Shown here: piece by piece, positions 18,258-27,948 of the stretch
How the letters are laid out: each line of letters begins with the position of its first letter
Numbering within the stretch: position 1 is the stretch's first letter
Assembly (NCBI RefSeq): GCF_003290445.1
Contig: NZ_CP021781.1
Span: 992,001-1,056,000, forward strand
Length of the DNA: 64,000 bases
Direction of reading: 5' to 3'
Origin: Francisella adeliensis
Lineage (GTDB): Bacteria; Pseudomonadota; Gammaproteobacteria; Francisellales; Francisellaceae
Notes under the pieces: model-generated
What the model was told of the DNA's origin: nothing
Seen by the model: the letters and a program-made list of their open reading frames with translations, nothing else
The model's database searches: none
Translations under genes and position numbers: made by a program

Positions 18258-19193
18258 ATGAAAAAACTAAATGTAATCTTTGCAGGCACCCCTGATATAT
18301 CTGCACAAGTATTAAAAGATTTATACACAAGTGAGCATAATATTCAAGCAGTACTTACTCAACCAGATAGAGCAAAAGGGCGTGGAAAAAAGGTTCAGTA
18401 CTCTCCAGTAAAGGAGATAGCTTTAGAAAATGATACTTTAGTACTACAACCACAATCTTTTAAAAAAGAGCCTGAAAGCTTAGAAGTTTTAAAGGAATTA
18501 AAGCCTGATGTTATTGTTGTTATTGCTTATGGAATAATTGTACCTCAAGAATTCTTAGATATACCAAAATATGGTTGTTTGAATATACATGTGTCACTAC
18601 TACCAAAATGGCGTGGTGCAGCACCAATCCAACGAGCTATAGAGGCTGGCGATACTACTACTGGTATTACAATAATACAGATGGATAAAGGCTTAGATAC
18701 AGGTGATATACTAAATACGTTTGAAGTAGATATTAGCTCTTGTGATACCTCTGAAATGCTTCATGATAAGTTTGCTAAGCTTGCAATAAGCCCCTTACTA
18801 GAAACTTTACAAAACATTGACTCAATTGAAGCTAAACCTCAAAAAGGTATACCAAGTTATGCTCATAAGATAACGAAAGAAGAAGGCTTAATTGATTTTG
18901 AAAAATCTGCTTGGCAAATTAGTTGTCATATAAGAGCTTTTACACCATGGCCATCAGCATTCTTTAAGCTAGATAACGATACTATAAAAGTAGGGCAATT
19001 TGAGATACTTGAAAGTGTAAATAATCAAGCTGGTGAAGTCGTAAATATCACAAAAGAAGGGTTTGATATTGCTACAGAAGATAATGCAGTTCGCTTTAAG
19101 CAATTACAATTTCCAAATAAGAAAATGCTCAATATAGCAGATATTCTAAACGGTAATGATTTAAGCAAGTACATAGGATATAAAATAGGATAG
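18258..19193 (+). CDS. fmt: Methionyl-tRNA formyltransferase
   Basis: A 311-residue enzyme that formylates initiator Met-tRNA from 10-formyltetrahydrofolate. The N-terminal catalytic domain shows IFAGTPDISAQVL, and the hallmark LNIHVSLLPKWRGAAPIQ contains the folate and catalytic site residues. DKGLDTGDIL follows, and a C-terminal tRNA-binding domain starts near residue 205. The length fits the family. The ATG abuts the stop of the preceding gene; gshB begins 2 bp later. The usual partner def is not in view. Confidence 0.95.
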   Translation: MKKLNVIFAGTPDISAQVLKDLYTSEHNIQAVLTQPDRAKGRGKKVQYSPVKEIALENDTLVLQPQSFKKEPESLEVLKELKPDVIVVIAYGIIVPQEFLDIPKYGCLNIHVSLLPKWRGAAPIQRAIEAGDTTTGITIIQMDKGLDTGDILNTFEVDISSCDTSEMLHDKFAKLAISPLLETLQNIDSIEAKPQKGIPSYAHKITKEEGLIDFEKSAWQISCHIRAFTPWPSAFFKLDNDTIKVGQFEILESVNNQAGEVVNITKEGFDIATEDNAVRFKQLQFPNKKMLNIADILNGNDLSKYIGYKIG

Positions 19194-19195
19194 AT

Positions 19196-20170
19196 ATGAA
19201 AGTTGGTTTTATTGTTGATGATTTAAATACATTTAATATCACAAAAGATAGTACGTACATGATGATGTGTGCAGCAGAGGATAAAGGCTGGGAAATCTAT
19301 GTTTTTTATTTAAATGAGCTATGTATCTTAAATGGCGACCCTAAGGGCAACCCATTTAATATAAGAATCAAAAAAGATAAAACCCCTTGGTATGATGTAA
19401 CTGCTAGTAAGAACAATATCTCATTAACAAGTTTAGATTGTATCTTTATGCGTAAAGACCCACCATTTGATATGGAATATGTATATGTGACTTATATGTT
19501 GGATTTAGCAAAAAAAGCAGGTGTACTGGTAGTAAATAATCCTCAGGCTCTTAGAGATTTTAATGAAAAGGTTGCTATATCATACTATCCAAAACATGCT
19601 CCAAACACACTTATTACGCGTAGCTATGCTGAAATCAATAAGTTTTATGCTAAATATAAAGATATTATTGTAAAGCCACTTGATGGCATGGGTGGTAGCT
19701 CCATTTTTAGAATAAAAGATGGTGATAAAAATAAAGCCGTAATTCTAGAGACTCTTACAAAACATCAAACTAGCTATATAATGGTACAAGACTATCAAGA
19801 GGCTATATCTCAAGGAGATAAGAGGGTTCTTATAGTAAATGGTGAGCCTATAAAGCATGTGGTTGCACGTATTCCAAGTGATAGTGATAATCGTGGTAAT
19901 TTAGCTGCAGGAGCTACTTCAGAAGTGCGAGCTATTACAGATGCAGAATACAAGATGGCAAAAAAAATAGCTAAAAAACTAAAAAAACAGGGTGTAATGC
20001 TAGCAGGTATTGATGTAATTGGCGATAAGCTAACTGAGATAAACATCACAAGTCCAACTTGTATGCGTGAGATATATAAAGCTACAAAAATCAATATTGC
20101 AAGTTTGCTAATGCAAGCGGCTGAAGAAAAAATACAAAAAATGAAACAGGAGCAGTTAGATGTCGACTAA
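19196..20170 (+). CDS. gshB: Glutathione synthetase
   Basis: A 324-residue ATP-grasp ligase that joins gamma-glutamylcysteine and glycine to form glutathione. The N-terminal [22 protein letters not shown] pattern, [28 protein letters not shown] (ATP-grasp loop) and [19 protein letters not shown] are all characteristic. It sits 2 bp after fmt, and its end overlaps the hemL start by 11 bp, so the genes are tightly linked in one operon. gshA is not in the window. Confidence 0.95.
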   Translation: MKVGFIVDDLNTFNITKDSTYMMMCAAEDKGWEIYVFYLNELCILNGDPKGNPFNIRIKKDKTPWYDVTASKNNISLTSLDCIFMRKDPPFDMEYVYVTYMLDLAKKAGVLVVNNPQALRDFNEKVAISYYPKHAPNTLITRSYAEINKFYAKYKDIIVKPLDGMGGSSIFRIKDGDKNKAVILETLTKHQTSYIMVQDYQEAISQGDKRVLIVNGEPIKHVVARIPSDSDNRGNLAAGATSEVRAITDAEYKMAKKIAKKLKKQGVMLAGIDVIGDKLTEINITSPTCMREIYKATKINIASLLMQAAEEKIQKMKQEQLDVD

Positions 20171-21458
20171 CACTAATTCAGAAAAACTATTTATAAATGC
20201 AAAACAATATACTCCAGGCGGTGTGAACTCGCCAGTTAGAGCATTTAAAAGTGTAGGGCAAGATTTCCCAAGATTTATTAAATCAGCAAAAGGTGCATAT
20301 CTTTATGATGTTGATTGGAATAAATATATCGACTATATAGGTTCATGGGGGCCAATGATACTTGGTCATGGTGATGAAGATGTGGTAGATGCTATTAAAA
20401 ATCAACTTGATGAAGGCTTAAGCTACGGTGCACCATGTACATTAGAGATTGATTTAGCTAAGAAAATTACTGAGCTTATGCCAAATATTGAGCAAGTAAG
20501 ATTTGTAAACTCAGGTACAGAAGCAACAATGAGTGCTATCCGTGTAGCCAGAGCATTTACCAAAAGAAATAAAATTATTAAGTTTGAAGGGTGCTACCAT
20601 GGTCATGCAGATGAATTTTTAGTTGCAGCTGGGTCTGGAGCATTGACTTTAGGTCAGCCTAACTCGCCAGGTGTTCCTGCTGATGTAGTTAAAGATACAC
20701 TTATTGCAAATTTTAATGATATAGAATCTATTGAGAAATTATTTGCAGAATATGGTGATGATATTGCTTGTATCATTATTGAGCCAATAGCTGGAAATAT
20801 GAATTTTATTCAACCTAAAGAAGGCTACTTAGAGCAATTACGAGAAATTTGTGATAAATACAAAAGCTTACTAGTTTTTGATGAGGTTATGACTGGTTTT
20901 AGAGTTGCATTAGGTGGTGCTCAGGATGTTTATAATGTTAAACCTGATATGACTACTTTGGGTAAAGTGATTGGTGGTGGTATGCCAGTAGGAGCATTCG
21001 GCGGTCGTAAAGAGATAATGCAAATGGTTGCTCCAGCTGGTCCTGTATATCAAGCAGGAACTCTATCTGGAAATCCTATTGCGATGGTGTCAGGACTAAA
21101 AACTTTGAAAAAAATCTCACAATTTGGCTTTTATAATGAACTTTCAAACAAAGCTAAAAAGTTAGTAGATGGTTTAAATGAAGCTGCAGAATCTACAGAT
21201 TTTGCTTTCCATGCTAAAAGTTTAGGAGGAATGTTTGGTTTATACTTCTGTAAAGCTAGCGTAGCTGTAGATACTTTTGTAGATTTACAAAAAACTGATT
21301 TGAAATTATTTAATAAATTCTTTAGTTATATGCTAGAAAATGGTGTTTATTTAGCACCATCGGCTTATGAAGCTGGTTTTATATCTATCGCTCACAGTGA
21401 TGAAGATATTAATAAAACTATAGAGCTTGCTAAAGATTTTTTTAAAGATAATAAATAA
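20160..21458 (+). CDS. hemL: Glutamate-1-semialdehyde 2,1-aminomutase
   Basis: A 432-residue PLP enzyme converting glutamate-1-semialdehyde to 5-aminolevulinate, the C5 route to heme. Features: [18 protein letters not shown] at the N-terminus, [37 protein letters not shown], and the PLP lysine in [18 protein letters not shown]. Length is normal for the family. It overlaps gshB by 11 bp and is followed by an ArnT-like gene 20 bp downstream. Confidence 0.95.
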   Translation: MSTNTNSEKLFINAKQYTPGGVNSPVRAFKSVGQDFPRFIKSAKGAYLYDVDWNKYIDYIGSWGPMILGHGDEDVVDAIKNQLDEGLSYGAPCTLEIDLAKKITELMPNIEQVRFVNSGTEATMSAIRVARAFTKRNKIIKFEGCYHGHADEFLVAAGSGALTLGQPNSPGVPADVVKDTLIANFNDIESIEKLFAEYGDDIACIIIEPIAGNMNFIQPKEGYLEQLREICDKYKSLLVFDEVMTGFRVALGGAQDVYNVKPDMTTLGKVIGGGMPVGAFGGRKEIMQMVAPAGPVYQAGTLSGNPIAMVSGLKTLKKISQFGFYNELSNKAKKLVDGLNEAAESTDFAFHAKSLGGMFGLYFCKASVAVDTFVDLQKTDLKLFNKFFSYMLENGVYLAPSAYEAGFISIAHSDEDINKTIELAKDFFKDNK

Positions 21459-21478
21459 AAAAAACTAAGAAATACATT

Positions 21479-23182
21479 ATGAATAAAACACTAAAAGATA
21501 TTTTGATAATCATAGGAGTTATGATTGTCGCCTTCTGTATGTATGGAGTGCCAAGTTTCTACTCACCAGATGAAACTAGATACTCTGAAGTAGCAAGAGA
21601 GATGATTGTAAATCATAATTTTATTGTACCTCATATAAATGGTGTTATATTTTTCCATAAACCACCTATAATTTATTGGTTAACTTGTGCTTTTATGAGT
21701 GTCTTTGGTGAAAACACTTGGGGAGCTAGGTTAGTAAATCCTGTACTCTTAACTATATGTTTAGTTTTTGCCTATTATGTAATTAGTAAAATTTTAAAAT
21801 CAAGGGCTCTTGGTTTATATTCAATAGCTGTAGCATCTTCAAGTGTAATGTTACTTTTTATTGGTAGATACTTAAATATGGATTTAGCTATAGCAGTGTT
21901 TTTGAATATGACTATTTTAAGCTACTGGATGAGTTTGAAATATGATGATAATTACCTTAAAAGTACATTTTGGTTATTGTTGGCTTTTATATTTTCAGGG
22001 TTAGCTGTAATGACAAAGGGGCTTATCGGTATAGTTTTTCCTATGGCTATTGTCGGGTTATATAGTTTATTAATGGGTCAGTATAAAAGATTATTTGATA
22101 TTAGATTATACATAGGCTTAATAATTGTAGCTGTAATATCTTTACCATGGATTTATGCTGTAGAAGAATATCACCCACATTTTGCATACTATTATATTGT
22201 CGTTCAGCAGATATTAAGATTTTCAGTTGATGAACAAAATAGAGATGTAGCAAAATATATATACCTTTTTGCTGCAGTTGCTGCTATTTTTCCATGGACA
22301 TTTTTCTTACCACAAGTTTTTAAAAACTTTTTTTCAAAAGAAGCATTTAAAGATAGAAAAAACAATCAAGATAAATGGTTTTTATTTGTTTGGTTTATTT
22401 TTATATTTATTTTCTTTGGGTTATCTAAATCTTTTTTATTTGGATATTTAGCACCAATGATACTTCCTTTAGCTATTTTAATTGCATTTGAATTAGAAAA
22501 GCTTTCAGTTAAGCAGACTTTCTCTAAATGGGATAAAGCATCATTTATATTACCAATTTTTATATTTAGTTTGTTACCTATAGTTACAATAGTTGTGTTA
22601 TGCATTCCTACTTTTTGGAGTAATATTTTTAAATTTATAATATATCTAGTTCCTGTTGCTTTAGTATCTATAGTTATAGTTTATAAATCAATATATGCCC
22701 TAAAAGCTCAGAATATTAAGCAGCTAGTTGGCTGTTTTTGTGTAATGTTATTTGTAATAGCAAATTTTGGTTATGCTTCTGGTGAATATTTTGATTTTAA
22801 AGATACAAAGCCAATTATAAGTGATATATCTAAAATAAGAGTTAAGTACCCAAGTCTTAAGCTCTACACAAGTGACAGATTCTATCAGGTAGCTTTTTAT
22901 ACTAAAGAAATTCCGACGATGATAAACGATGAGGGGGAGCTTGATGATGTTAAGAATTTCAAAAATTCTGAAGCGAATGAGTATCTTACAAATTATCCGA
23001 AATTTATTAAACAATGGAATAGAGCAACAAAACTTGAATTACTAGTAGTTATAAACAAACCTGATTTTGATAGTCCTAAATCTTTAAAAGATTATAAGCA
23101 CGATATAGATAAAGATAAGTTCTATATTATAGATTCTACGAAATATGCTTCATTAGTTGCTAATAAAAATATCAAAGTGTAA
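21479..23182 (+). CDS. ArnT/PMT-family (GT39/GT83-like) membrane glycosyltransferase
   Basis: A 567-residue integral membrane protein with about eleven to twelve transmembrane segments and a C-terminal soluble domain (from about residue 440). The N-terminal loop YSPDETRYSEVAREM followed by FFHKPPIIYWL is the signature of ArnT-like transferases, in which the Asp-Glu pair is catalytic. These enzymes move a sugar from undecaprenyl phosphate to lipid A or another acceptor in the periplasm. Francisella uses such an enzyme to add galactosamine to lipid A, but whether this is that orthologue cannot be told here, because no partner GT2 or deacetylase gene is adjacent. Its end overlaps the convergent glycosidase gene by 11 bp. 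Confidence 0.82.
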   Translation: MNKTLKDILIIIGVMIVAFCMYGVPSFYSPDETRYSEVAREMIVNHNFIVPHINGVIFFHKPPIIYWLTCAFMSVFGENTWGARLVNPVLLTICLVFAYYVISKILKSRALGLYSIAVASSSVMLLFIGRYLNMDLAIAVFLNMTILSYWMSLKYDDNYLKSTFWLLLAFIFSGLAVMTKGLIGIVFPMAIVGLYSLLMGQYKRLFDIRLYIGLIIVAVISLPWIYAVEEYHPHFAYYYIVVQQILRFSVDEQNRDVAKYIYLFAAVAAIFPWTFFLPQVFKNFFSKEAFKDRKNNQDKWFLFVWFIFIFIFFGLSKSFLFGYLAPMILPLAILIAFELEKLSVKQTFSKWDKASFILPIFIFSLLPIVTIVVLCIPTFWSNIFKFIIYLVPVALVSIVIVYKSIYALKAQNIKQLVGCFCVMLFVIANFGYASGEYFDFKDTKPIISDISKIRVKYPSLKLYTSDRFYQVAFYTKEIPTMINDEGELDDVKNFKNSEANEYLTNYPKFIKQWNRATKLELLVVINKPDFDSPKSLKDYKHDIDKDKFYIIDSTKYASLVANKNIKV

Positions 23183-24812
23183 ATATATTACTAAGAGCTG
23201 CTTTTATATTTATATCAAGATGGGTCCTAGTATAATTTGTTTGATCTATCGATGTAGCACCGTATATACATACATAATTTTTAATATTATTTATATGATC
23301 GTTATCATACGGATTTATTGCAGCAATATTTATTGTTTTAGCAGAGTTGATAGCTGTTAAGTCGCTATAAGTTTGATTAAACTCATGTAGGTTAGCAGAA
23401 ACTAAAATTACTAAATCACTTGAGCTTAAAAGAGTAGAAGTAGCTGCAGAGATATTCTTATCATTAGAGCTGATAATTTGTTTAGCTACATCTACATCAA
23501 GATTCTTAGCTTCAATAAGATTTTTTAAGTGAAGATGAAAATCTCCAAGCCTATCTCTATCAGTATCAAGAATTGTAATTCTTTGATTATTAGCTAAAGT
23601 AAATGGAACTAAACTATTATTTTTGATAATAGTAGTACTTTGCTTTGCTATATTAAAAGCTGTATCTTGATGTTTTTGTGAGCTAACTATGTTGTTTGCA
23701 ATTTCTAACTGCTCATCGAGAGTATTCGCATAAAGTGGACTTTGATTTAGTTTATGTAGTTTTTTATATGTGATAACTTTATCATAAGCAGCATTTACAA
23801 CCTTAGCAAAATCTTTATTTTCAAGGTATTCTTTTTCAAGAGCGTCAAATAGTTTTTCAAGCTTGTAAACATCATCTTCACACCAAACTCTCACAGGCAT
23901 AAGTACAACATCTACGCCAGCATATATAGCCATTTTAGTAGCCTCTATCTCACCAAAATGAGTAGAAATGGCTTTCATATCCATAGCATCAGATACAACT
24001 AACCCTTTAAAACCCATAGATTCTTTTAAAAGTTTTGTAATGATTTTATAAGAAAGAGTTGCAGGTATATATAGCTGTTGGTTTGTCGCTATTGATGTGT
24101 GTTCAGTACTATCTAATTTAGGCATGCTTATATGAGCGGTCATTACCATATCGTATTCGCTAGCTAGCTTGCGAAATGGTTGTAACTCGACTTGCTCTAG
24201 ATCTTCGATACTTTTGTCTAAAACTACAGCACTATGGTGACTATCTAAAGCTGTATCACCATGACCTGGGAAATGCTTTACACATGAGATAACACCAGCA
24301 TCTGCTAATCCTTTTAAAGACTCTCTGGCATATTCTGTTACAACACTTGCGTTATCTGAATATGATCTTACGCCAATAATAGGATTATCTTTATTTGAGT
24401 TCACATCTATAACAGGGGCAAAATTTGTATTGATACCTAAGCTATATAGTTCATCACCTATTAGCTTTGACATTGTATAAGCATTATTAGGATAATCTGT
24501 CGCAGCTATAGCCATATTACCACAACCGCTAGTGCCTTGCTTTAGTCTATGCACACGACCACCTTCTTGATCGGTACCAAAAAATAGTGGAGTAGCTATA
24601 TTATCTTGCAAATCTCTGAGTAAAGATATTGTTTGCAAATTATTCTCAATATTTTCTTTGAAGAGAATAAAGCCACCAAAATTATAGTTCTTATAAAGCT
24701 TGCAGACTTTTTCATCTGCTTGTGTGAAAGGGATGTTTTGACCATCAGAGTTTTTACCCCAGTAGCGAAAATCCATCATAAAAAGTTGGCCAAGCTTCTC
24801 TTTAGCTGTCAT
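23172..24812 (-). CDS. nagZ: GH3 beta-N-acetylglucosaminidase, NagZ-like, two-domain
   Basis: A glycoside hydrolase family 3 enzyme of about 546 residues, likely removing N-acetylglucosamine from muropeptides. Motifs: FGTDQEGGRVHRL, KHFPGHGDT followed by DSHHS (the His-Asp acid/base dyad typical of NagZ), and the nucleophile in LVVSDAMDM. The frame can open with TTG at 24824, but the ATG at 24812 overlaps the upstream TAA (TAATG) with GGGGA just before it, so that start is preferred. No signal peptide, hence cytoplasmic. It is much longer than E. coli NagZ (341 residues) owing to a C-terminal domain (from about 370) as in Gram-positive NagZ. Confidence 0.85.
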   Translation of the reverse strand: MTAKEKLGQLFMMDFRYWGKNSDGQNIPFTQADEKVCKLYKNYNFGGFILFKENIENNLQTISLLRDLQDNIATPLFFGTDQEGGRVHRLKQGTSGCGNMAIAATDYPNNAYTMSKLIGDELYSLGINTNFAPVIDVNSNKDNPIIGVRSYSDNASVVTEYARESLKGLADAGVISCVKHFPGHGDTALDSHHSAVVLDKSIEDLEQVELQPFRKLASEYDMVMTAHISMPKLDSTEHTSIATNQQLYIPATLSYKIITKLLKESMGFKGLVVSDAMDMKAISTHFGEIEATKMAIYAGVDVVLMPVRVWCEDDVYKLEKLFDALEKEYLENKDFAKVVNAAYDKVITYKKLHKLNQSPLYANTLDEQLEIANNIVSSQKHQDTAFNIAKQSTTIIKNNSLVPFTLANNQRITILDTDRDRLGDFHLHLKNLIEAKNLDVDVAKQIISSNDKNISAATSTLLSSSDLVILVSANLHEFNQTYSDLTAINSAKTINIAAINPYDNDHINNIKNYVCIYGATSIDQTNYTRTHLDINIKAALSNIFTL

Positions 24813-25594
24813 TACATTCCCCAACCATGACCAACTATCATTTTTTGACCTGTTAAAGCATTAGTTTTAAAACCTGCTAAGAATATAGCTACGTCTGCAA
24901 TATCTTGAACAGATGTAAATTCACCATCTACAGTACCACCAAGCATTACATTTTTGATAACTTCCTCTTCGGAGATATCTAACTCTTTTGCTTGCTCTGG
25001 AATTTGTTTTTCAACAAGAGGAGTCATCACAAATCCAGGTCCAATTAGGTTTGAAGAGATATTATGCTCAGCACCTTCTTTTGCTAATGCTTTTACAAAA
25101 CCAACTTGTGCATGCTTAGCTGCTACATAAGCAGACTTATTCTTAGAGGCTAGTACAGAATGCACAGATCCCACAACTATAATTCTACCTCCAGTTTTTA
25201 GTCTAATCATATGCTTCATAGCAGCTTGAGTAACTATTAGAGTACCTGTCATGTGAATATCAAAAAGCTTCTTCCATGCACTCACACCAAAATCTACGAT
25301 AGGCGAGATTATTTGAATACCTGCATTATTGATAACAGTATCTATACGACCAAAGATATCTACTACTTTATCTATAGCAGTATTTACTTGATCTTCACTC
25401 GTTACATCCATCTCTACTGCAAGAGTTTTGGTTTTGAATTTATCAGATAGTTCAGTTGCTACAGTTTGTGATTTTTGTAAATCTAAATCAGCGATCACCA
25501 CTTTTGCACCTTGTTTTGCAAATTCTACTGCCATACCAAGTCCAAGACCAGAAGCTGCACCTGTAATTATTACTACTTTATTTTTTACTGACAT
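24812..25594 (-). CDS. D-3-hydroxybutyrate dehydrogenase (SDR family)
   Basis: A 260-residue short-chain dehydrogenase oxidising 3-hydroxybutyrate to acetoacetate with NAD. The nucleotide-binding motif is TGAASGLGLGMA and the structural motif NNAGIQ; the catalytic serine (VVGSVHS) and the YVAAK tyrosine-lysine pair are present. NNAGIQIISPIVDF and MTPLVEKQIPEQAK closely resemble known 3-hydroxybutyrate dehydrogenases. It lies directly downstream of an acetoacetate decarboxylase gene, which fits the substrate assignment. Its stop overlaps the start of the NagZ-like gene. Confidence 0.85.
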   Translation of the reverse strand: MSVKNKVVIITGAASGLGLGMAVEFAKQGAKVVIADLDLQKSQTVATELSDKFKTKTLAVEMDVTSEDQVNTAIDKVVDIFGRIDTVINNAGIQIISPIVDFGVSAWKKLFDIHMTGTLIVTQAAMKHMIRLKTGGRIIVVGSVHSVLASKNKSAYVAAKHAQVGFVKALAKEGAEHNISSNLIGPGFVMTPLVEKQIPEQAKELDISEEEVIKNVMLGGTVDGEFTSVQDIADVAIFLAGFKTNALTGQKMIVGHGWGM

Positions 25595-25680
25595 AAAATT
25601 ACCAACATTAATATTTAAATATAATAAAAATTATATAATAAATATGATAGTAAGCGATATGATTTTAGAATTATTTTTTG

Positions 25681-25702
25681 AAAATAAAGATATCTTTATT
25701 TT
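25681..25702. other. 22-bp perfect palindrome at the end of the decarboxylase gene
   Basis: AAAATAAAGAT followed at once by its reverse complement, spanning the TAA stop of the acetoacetate decarboxylase gene (25696-25698). It could fold in RNA or bind a dimeric regulator upstream of the dehydrogenase gene. It is very AT-rich and lacks a following T-run on the minus strand, so a terminator role is doubtful. Confidence 0.4.
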
Positions 25703-26436
25703 AGATAGTCGTAGACAATCTCACCAAATCCTAAAGTTACATCTGCAATAAAATGAGAGCCTTTTAAGATTTCTTTAACTGGTAAGTGATGAAGAGCGGC
25801 CTGAACATGATTAAATACTTGTAAATCAGCTGGGGCTGTCCATGCACCTTTTATAGTTACATCTTTTGCATGATATTTTACAAGCTGGCATATGCTTACA
25901 TCTTTCCCATTTACATGAGGGATAGTTTTAAGTAAAAAATTTGGTGTTTCTTCTAGTGATTTTTTAACTACAGCTTTATCTACTTCTTGATATTTATACC
26001 CCATTGTACCAAAAGCAACATCAATATTGCCATATCTAATAGTACCTAATAGCGTATCTTCATCAACTACAAGAGTAGGGTGAGCATATTTTTTAGGGAA
26101 ACCCCAAATTTCTCGACCAGCAGCTATAGATGGAAGATTATCCAACAACATTATATGTGAATATAAGCCTTTTTTACCATCAAGCTCAACTTCTATAAGT
26201 TGACCAGCCTCATTGAAACTTCCAAAACCATTAGAGTCATGCATTTTCATAAATTCAAACTTTACAAGACCAGTGGGTTTAAGAGGTTCTGGAACAAACT
26301 TTTTCAAAATATCAATATCCGCTAGATAATCAATTATAAAATATTCTCTATTTGTGAACTTATAGTCAATTCTATTAGCTGTTGGAGATACTAATGGCAT
26401 TGAAAAAACATTCTTTTTTACATCTTCTATTTTCAT
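25696..26436 (-). CDS. adc: Acetoacetate decarboxylase
   Basis: A 246-residue enzyme converting acetoacetate to acetone and carbon dioxide through a Schiff base. The active-site stretch GREIWGFPKKYAHP places Lys115 and Lys116 at the same numbers as the catalytic pair of the Clostridium acetobutylicum enzyme. The length matches the family. It is the gene upstream of the 3-hydroxybutyrate dehydrogenase, so the two could convert 3-hydroxybutyrate to acetone in two steps. No coenzyme A transferase lies nearby. Confidence 0.92.
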   Translation of the reverse strand: MKIEDVKKNVFSMPLVSPTANRIDYKFTNREYFIIDYLADIDILKKFVPEPLKPTGLVKFEFMKMHDSNGFGSFNEAGQLIEVELDGKKGLYSHIMLLDNLPSIAAGREIWGFPKKYAHPTLVVDEDTLLGTIRYGNIDVAFGTMGYKYQEVDKAVVKKSLEETPNFLLKTIPHVNGKDVSICQLVKYHAKDVTIKGAWTAPADLQVFNHVQAALHHLPVKEILKGSHFIADVTLGFGEIVYDYLK

Positions 26437-26499
26437 ATTAAAATCCTATGTTTTAGTTCAATAATTTAATTATATCTAAACCTTTGAGATAAAACATAC

Positions 26500-27006
26500 C
26501 TAAGAATGATTATTTTTTCTTTGAAAGTATTCTTTATCTGCAATATAAATTGTTTTAGTTGCTTTAGCGTACACATTACCACTCAAATCTTCATACTGAA
26601 CAGGAAGAGTAACGACGCACTTATTTTTCAATTCAATCTTATTTTTGATGGTTTCAATTTGTTCTTTAGTAAGCTCAAATCTAGCATAGACATCATTAAA
26701 AACTGGCTTTAAATAATCTATAGTTGCTGCTAAATCCCAAACCACATATTTGTCCCCAAGTATACTCATCAGTTGTAACGGGTATACAGGATCTAAAGAT
26801 GAATATATAGCACCTCCAAAGCCTGACTTATGATAGTTCATTGTATTTTCTGTAAGGTTGAACTTAAGGTGCACTTCTAACAGGTCATCTGAGACAAAAA
26901 GAATTTCTCCTCCTGTAGCGATAAAAGCAGGGATATTGTTAAATGTTTTAACAAGCATCTTAGAGTCTTCACTAAAGTTCCTATTTGTCTCAAAAATTGG
27001 TTTCAT
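26500..27006 (-). CDS. DUF4442 hotdog-fold thioesterase-like protein
   Basis: A 168-residue protein matching the DUF4442/PaaI-like hotdog pattern: GFGGAIYSSLDPVYPLQLMSILGDKYVVWD, followed by IDYLKP. Such proteins are predicted acyl-CoA thioesterases, but few have been tested. It sits 8 bp after the esterase gene and upstream of the acetoacetate decarboxylase gene. A role in releasing short-chain acyl groups, such as acetoacetyl-CoA, is a hypothesis from context. Confidence 0.7.
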   Translation of the reverse strand: MKPIFETNRNFSEDSKMLVKTFNNIPAFIATGGEILFVSDDLLEVHLKFNLTENTMNYHKSGFGGAIYSSLDPVYPLQLMSILGDKYVVWDLAATIDYLKPVFNDVYARFELTKEQIETIKNKIELKNKCVVTLPVQYEDLSGNVYAKATKTIYIADKEYFQRKNNHS

Positions 27007-27014
27007 ATTTCTGT

Positions 27015-27935
27015 TTATCTTTGGTTTATGAAATCTATAGCTTTATTTAAAGCTACTTCGGCATTTTTTAGGGGAGAAAGTCCAATACTGCCAATAAATC
27101 CGTGAAACATTTCATCATCATAATGGGTTTCAACAGTTACACCTTCTGATCTAAGTTTATTTTCATAGGCATAAATTCCATCAATTAATATATCATGAGT
27201 AGCTGCGATTAGAAGAGTATCAGGCTGTTTTGTATCTTTATAAAACAAAGGTGATATTTGAGGGTTTTTAAAAAACTCTCTGTCACCTTTTGCTTGAGGT
27301 ACATATGCGTTAATAAACTTTTTGCTCCATTTCATATTTAAATGATATTTATAGGCATCGTATTTTTTATGAGATTTATAGCTGGTATATTTGTCAGTAG
27401 CAGGGTAGACTAAAATCTGAGCTTTAGGCATTGTTTGTTGCCTTTCGTGGCAAACTATTGTAGCTAGATTACCACCAGCACTGTCACCCATAATAAAGAT
27501 CTCTTTATGGTCCACGTCAAAGTTTTTTGCATTGGCATATAACCAATCATAACCCTTTAAAGAGTCTTCTACTGCAGCAGGGAACGGCGCTTCAGGAGCA
27601 AGTCTATACTCTAATGAAAATACATCAAGATTACTATTATCACAAAGATAACGACAAACATTATCATAAGTGTCTACAGAACTTACACACCAGCCACCAC
27701 CATGAATAAAAAATATAGCTTTATTAGAAGATTTAGATGTAGGTTTATAATGTCTAATAAAAACATCTTTATCTAAAGCTACATCTTTAGTAGTAACATC
27801 ACTTTTAGGTATATTTTGTATTTGCTCCATTGTTATCTTTTCAAAGATTTCTCTTTGCTGTGGGAATGGGAGGTTTTTTATTTGCCTAATTTCAGGTGTA
27901 TCTAATATCGCCTCTAAACTTGGATGATATGTCAT
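27015..27935 (-). CDS. Alpha/beta-hydrolase esterase, hormone-sensitive-lipase (HSL) family
   Basis: A 306-residue cytoplasmic esterase. The oxyanion motif HGGG is at 78-81, the nucleophile motif GDSAGGN contains Ser152, and an Asp in ATHDIL and a His in MFHGFIG complete the triad. These are the marks of the HSL (family IV) esterases, which act on short-chain esters. Its neighbours (thioesterase-like, decarboxylase, hydroxybutyrate dehydrogenase) suggest it might cleave hydroxybutyrate esters or oligomers; that is inference. It starts 13 bp after folKP. A related domain forms the C-terminal half of the protein encoded at 59028-60863. Confidence 0.85.
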   Translation of the reverse strand: MTYHPSLEAILDTPEIRQIKNLPFPQQREIFEKITMEQIQNIPKSDVTTKDVALDKDVFIRHYKPTSKSSNKAIFFIHGGGWCVSSVDTYDNVCRYLCDNSNLDVFSLEYRLAPEAPFPAAVEDSLKGYDWLYANAKNFDVDHKEIFIMGDSAGGNLATIVCHERQQTMPKAQILVYPATDKYTSYKSHKKYDAYKYHLNMKWSKKFINAYVPQAKGDREFFKNPQISPLFYKDTKQPDTLLIAATHDILIDGIYAYENKLRSEGVTVETHYDDEMFHGFIGSIGLSPLKNAEVALNKAIDFINQR

Positions 27936-27948
27936 TAAGTTATTCCTC

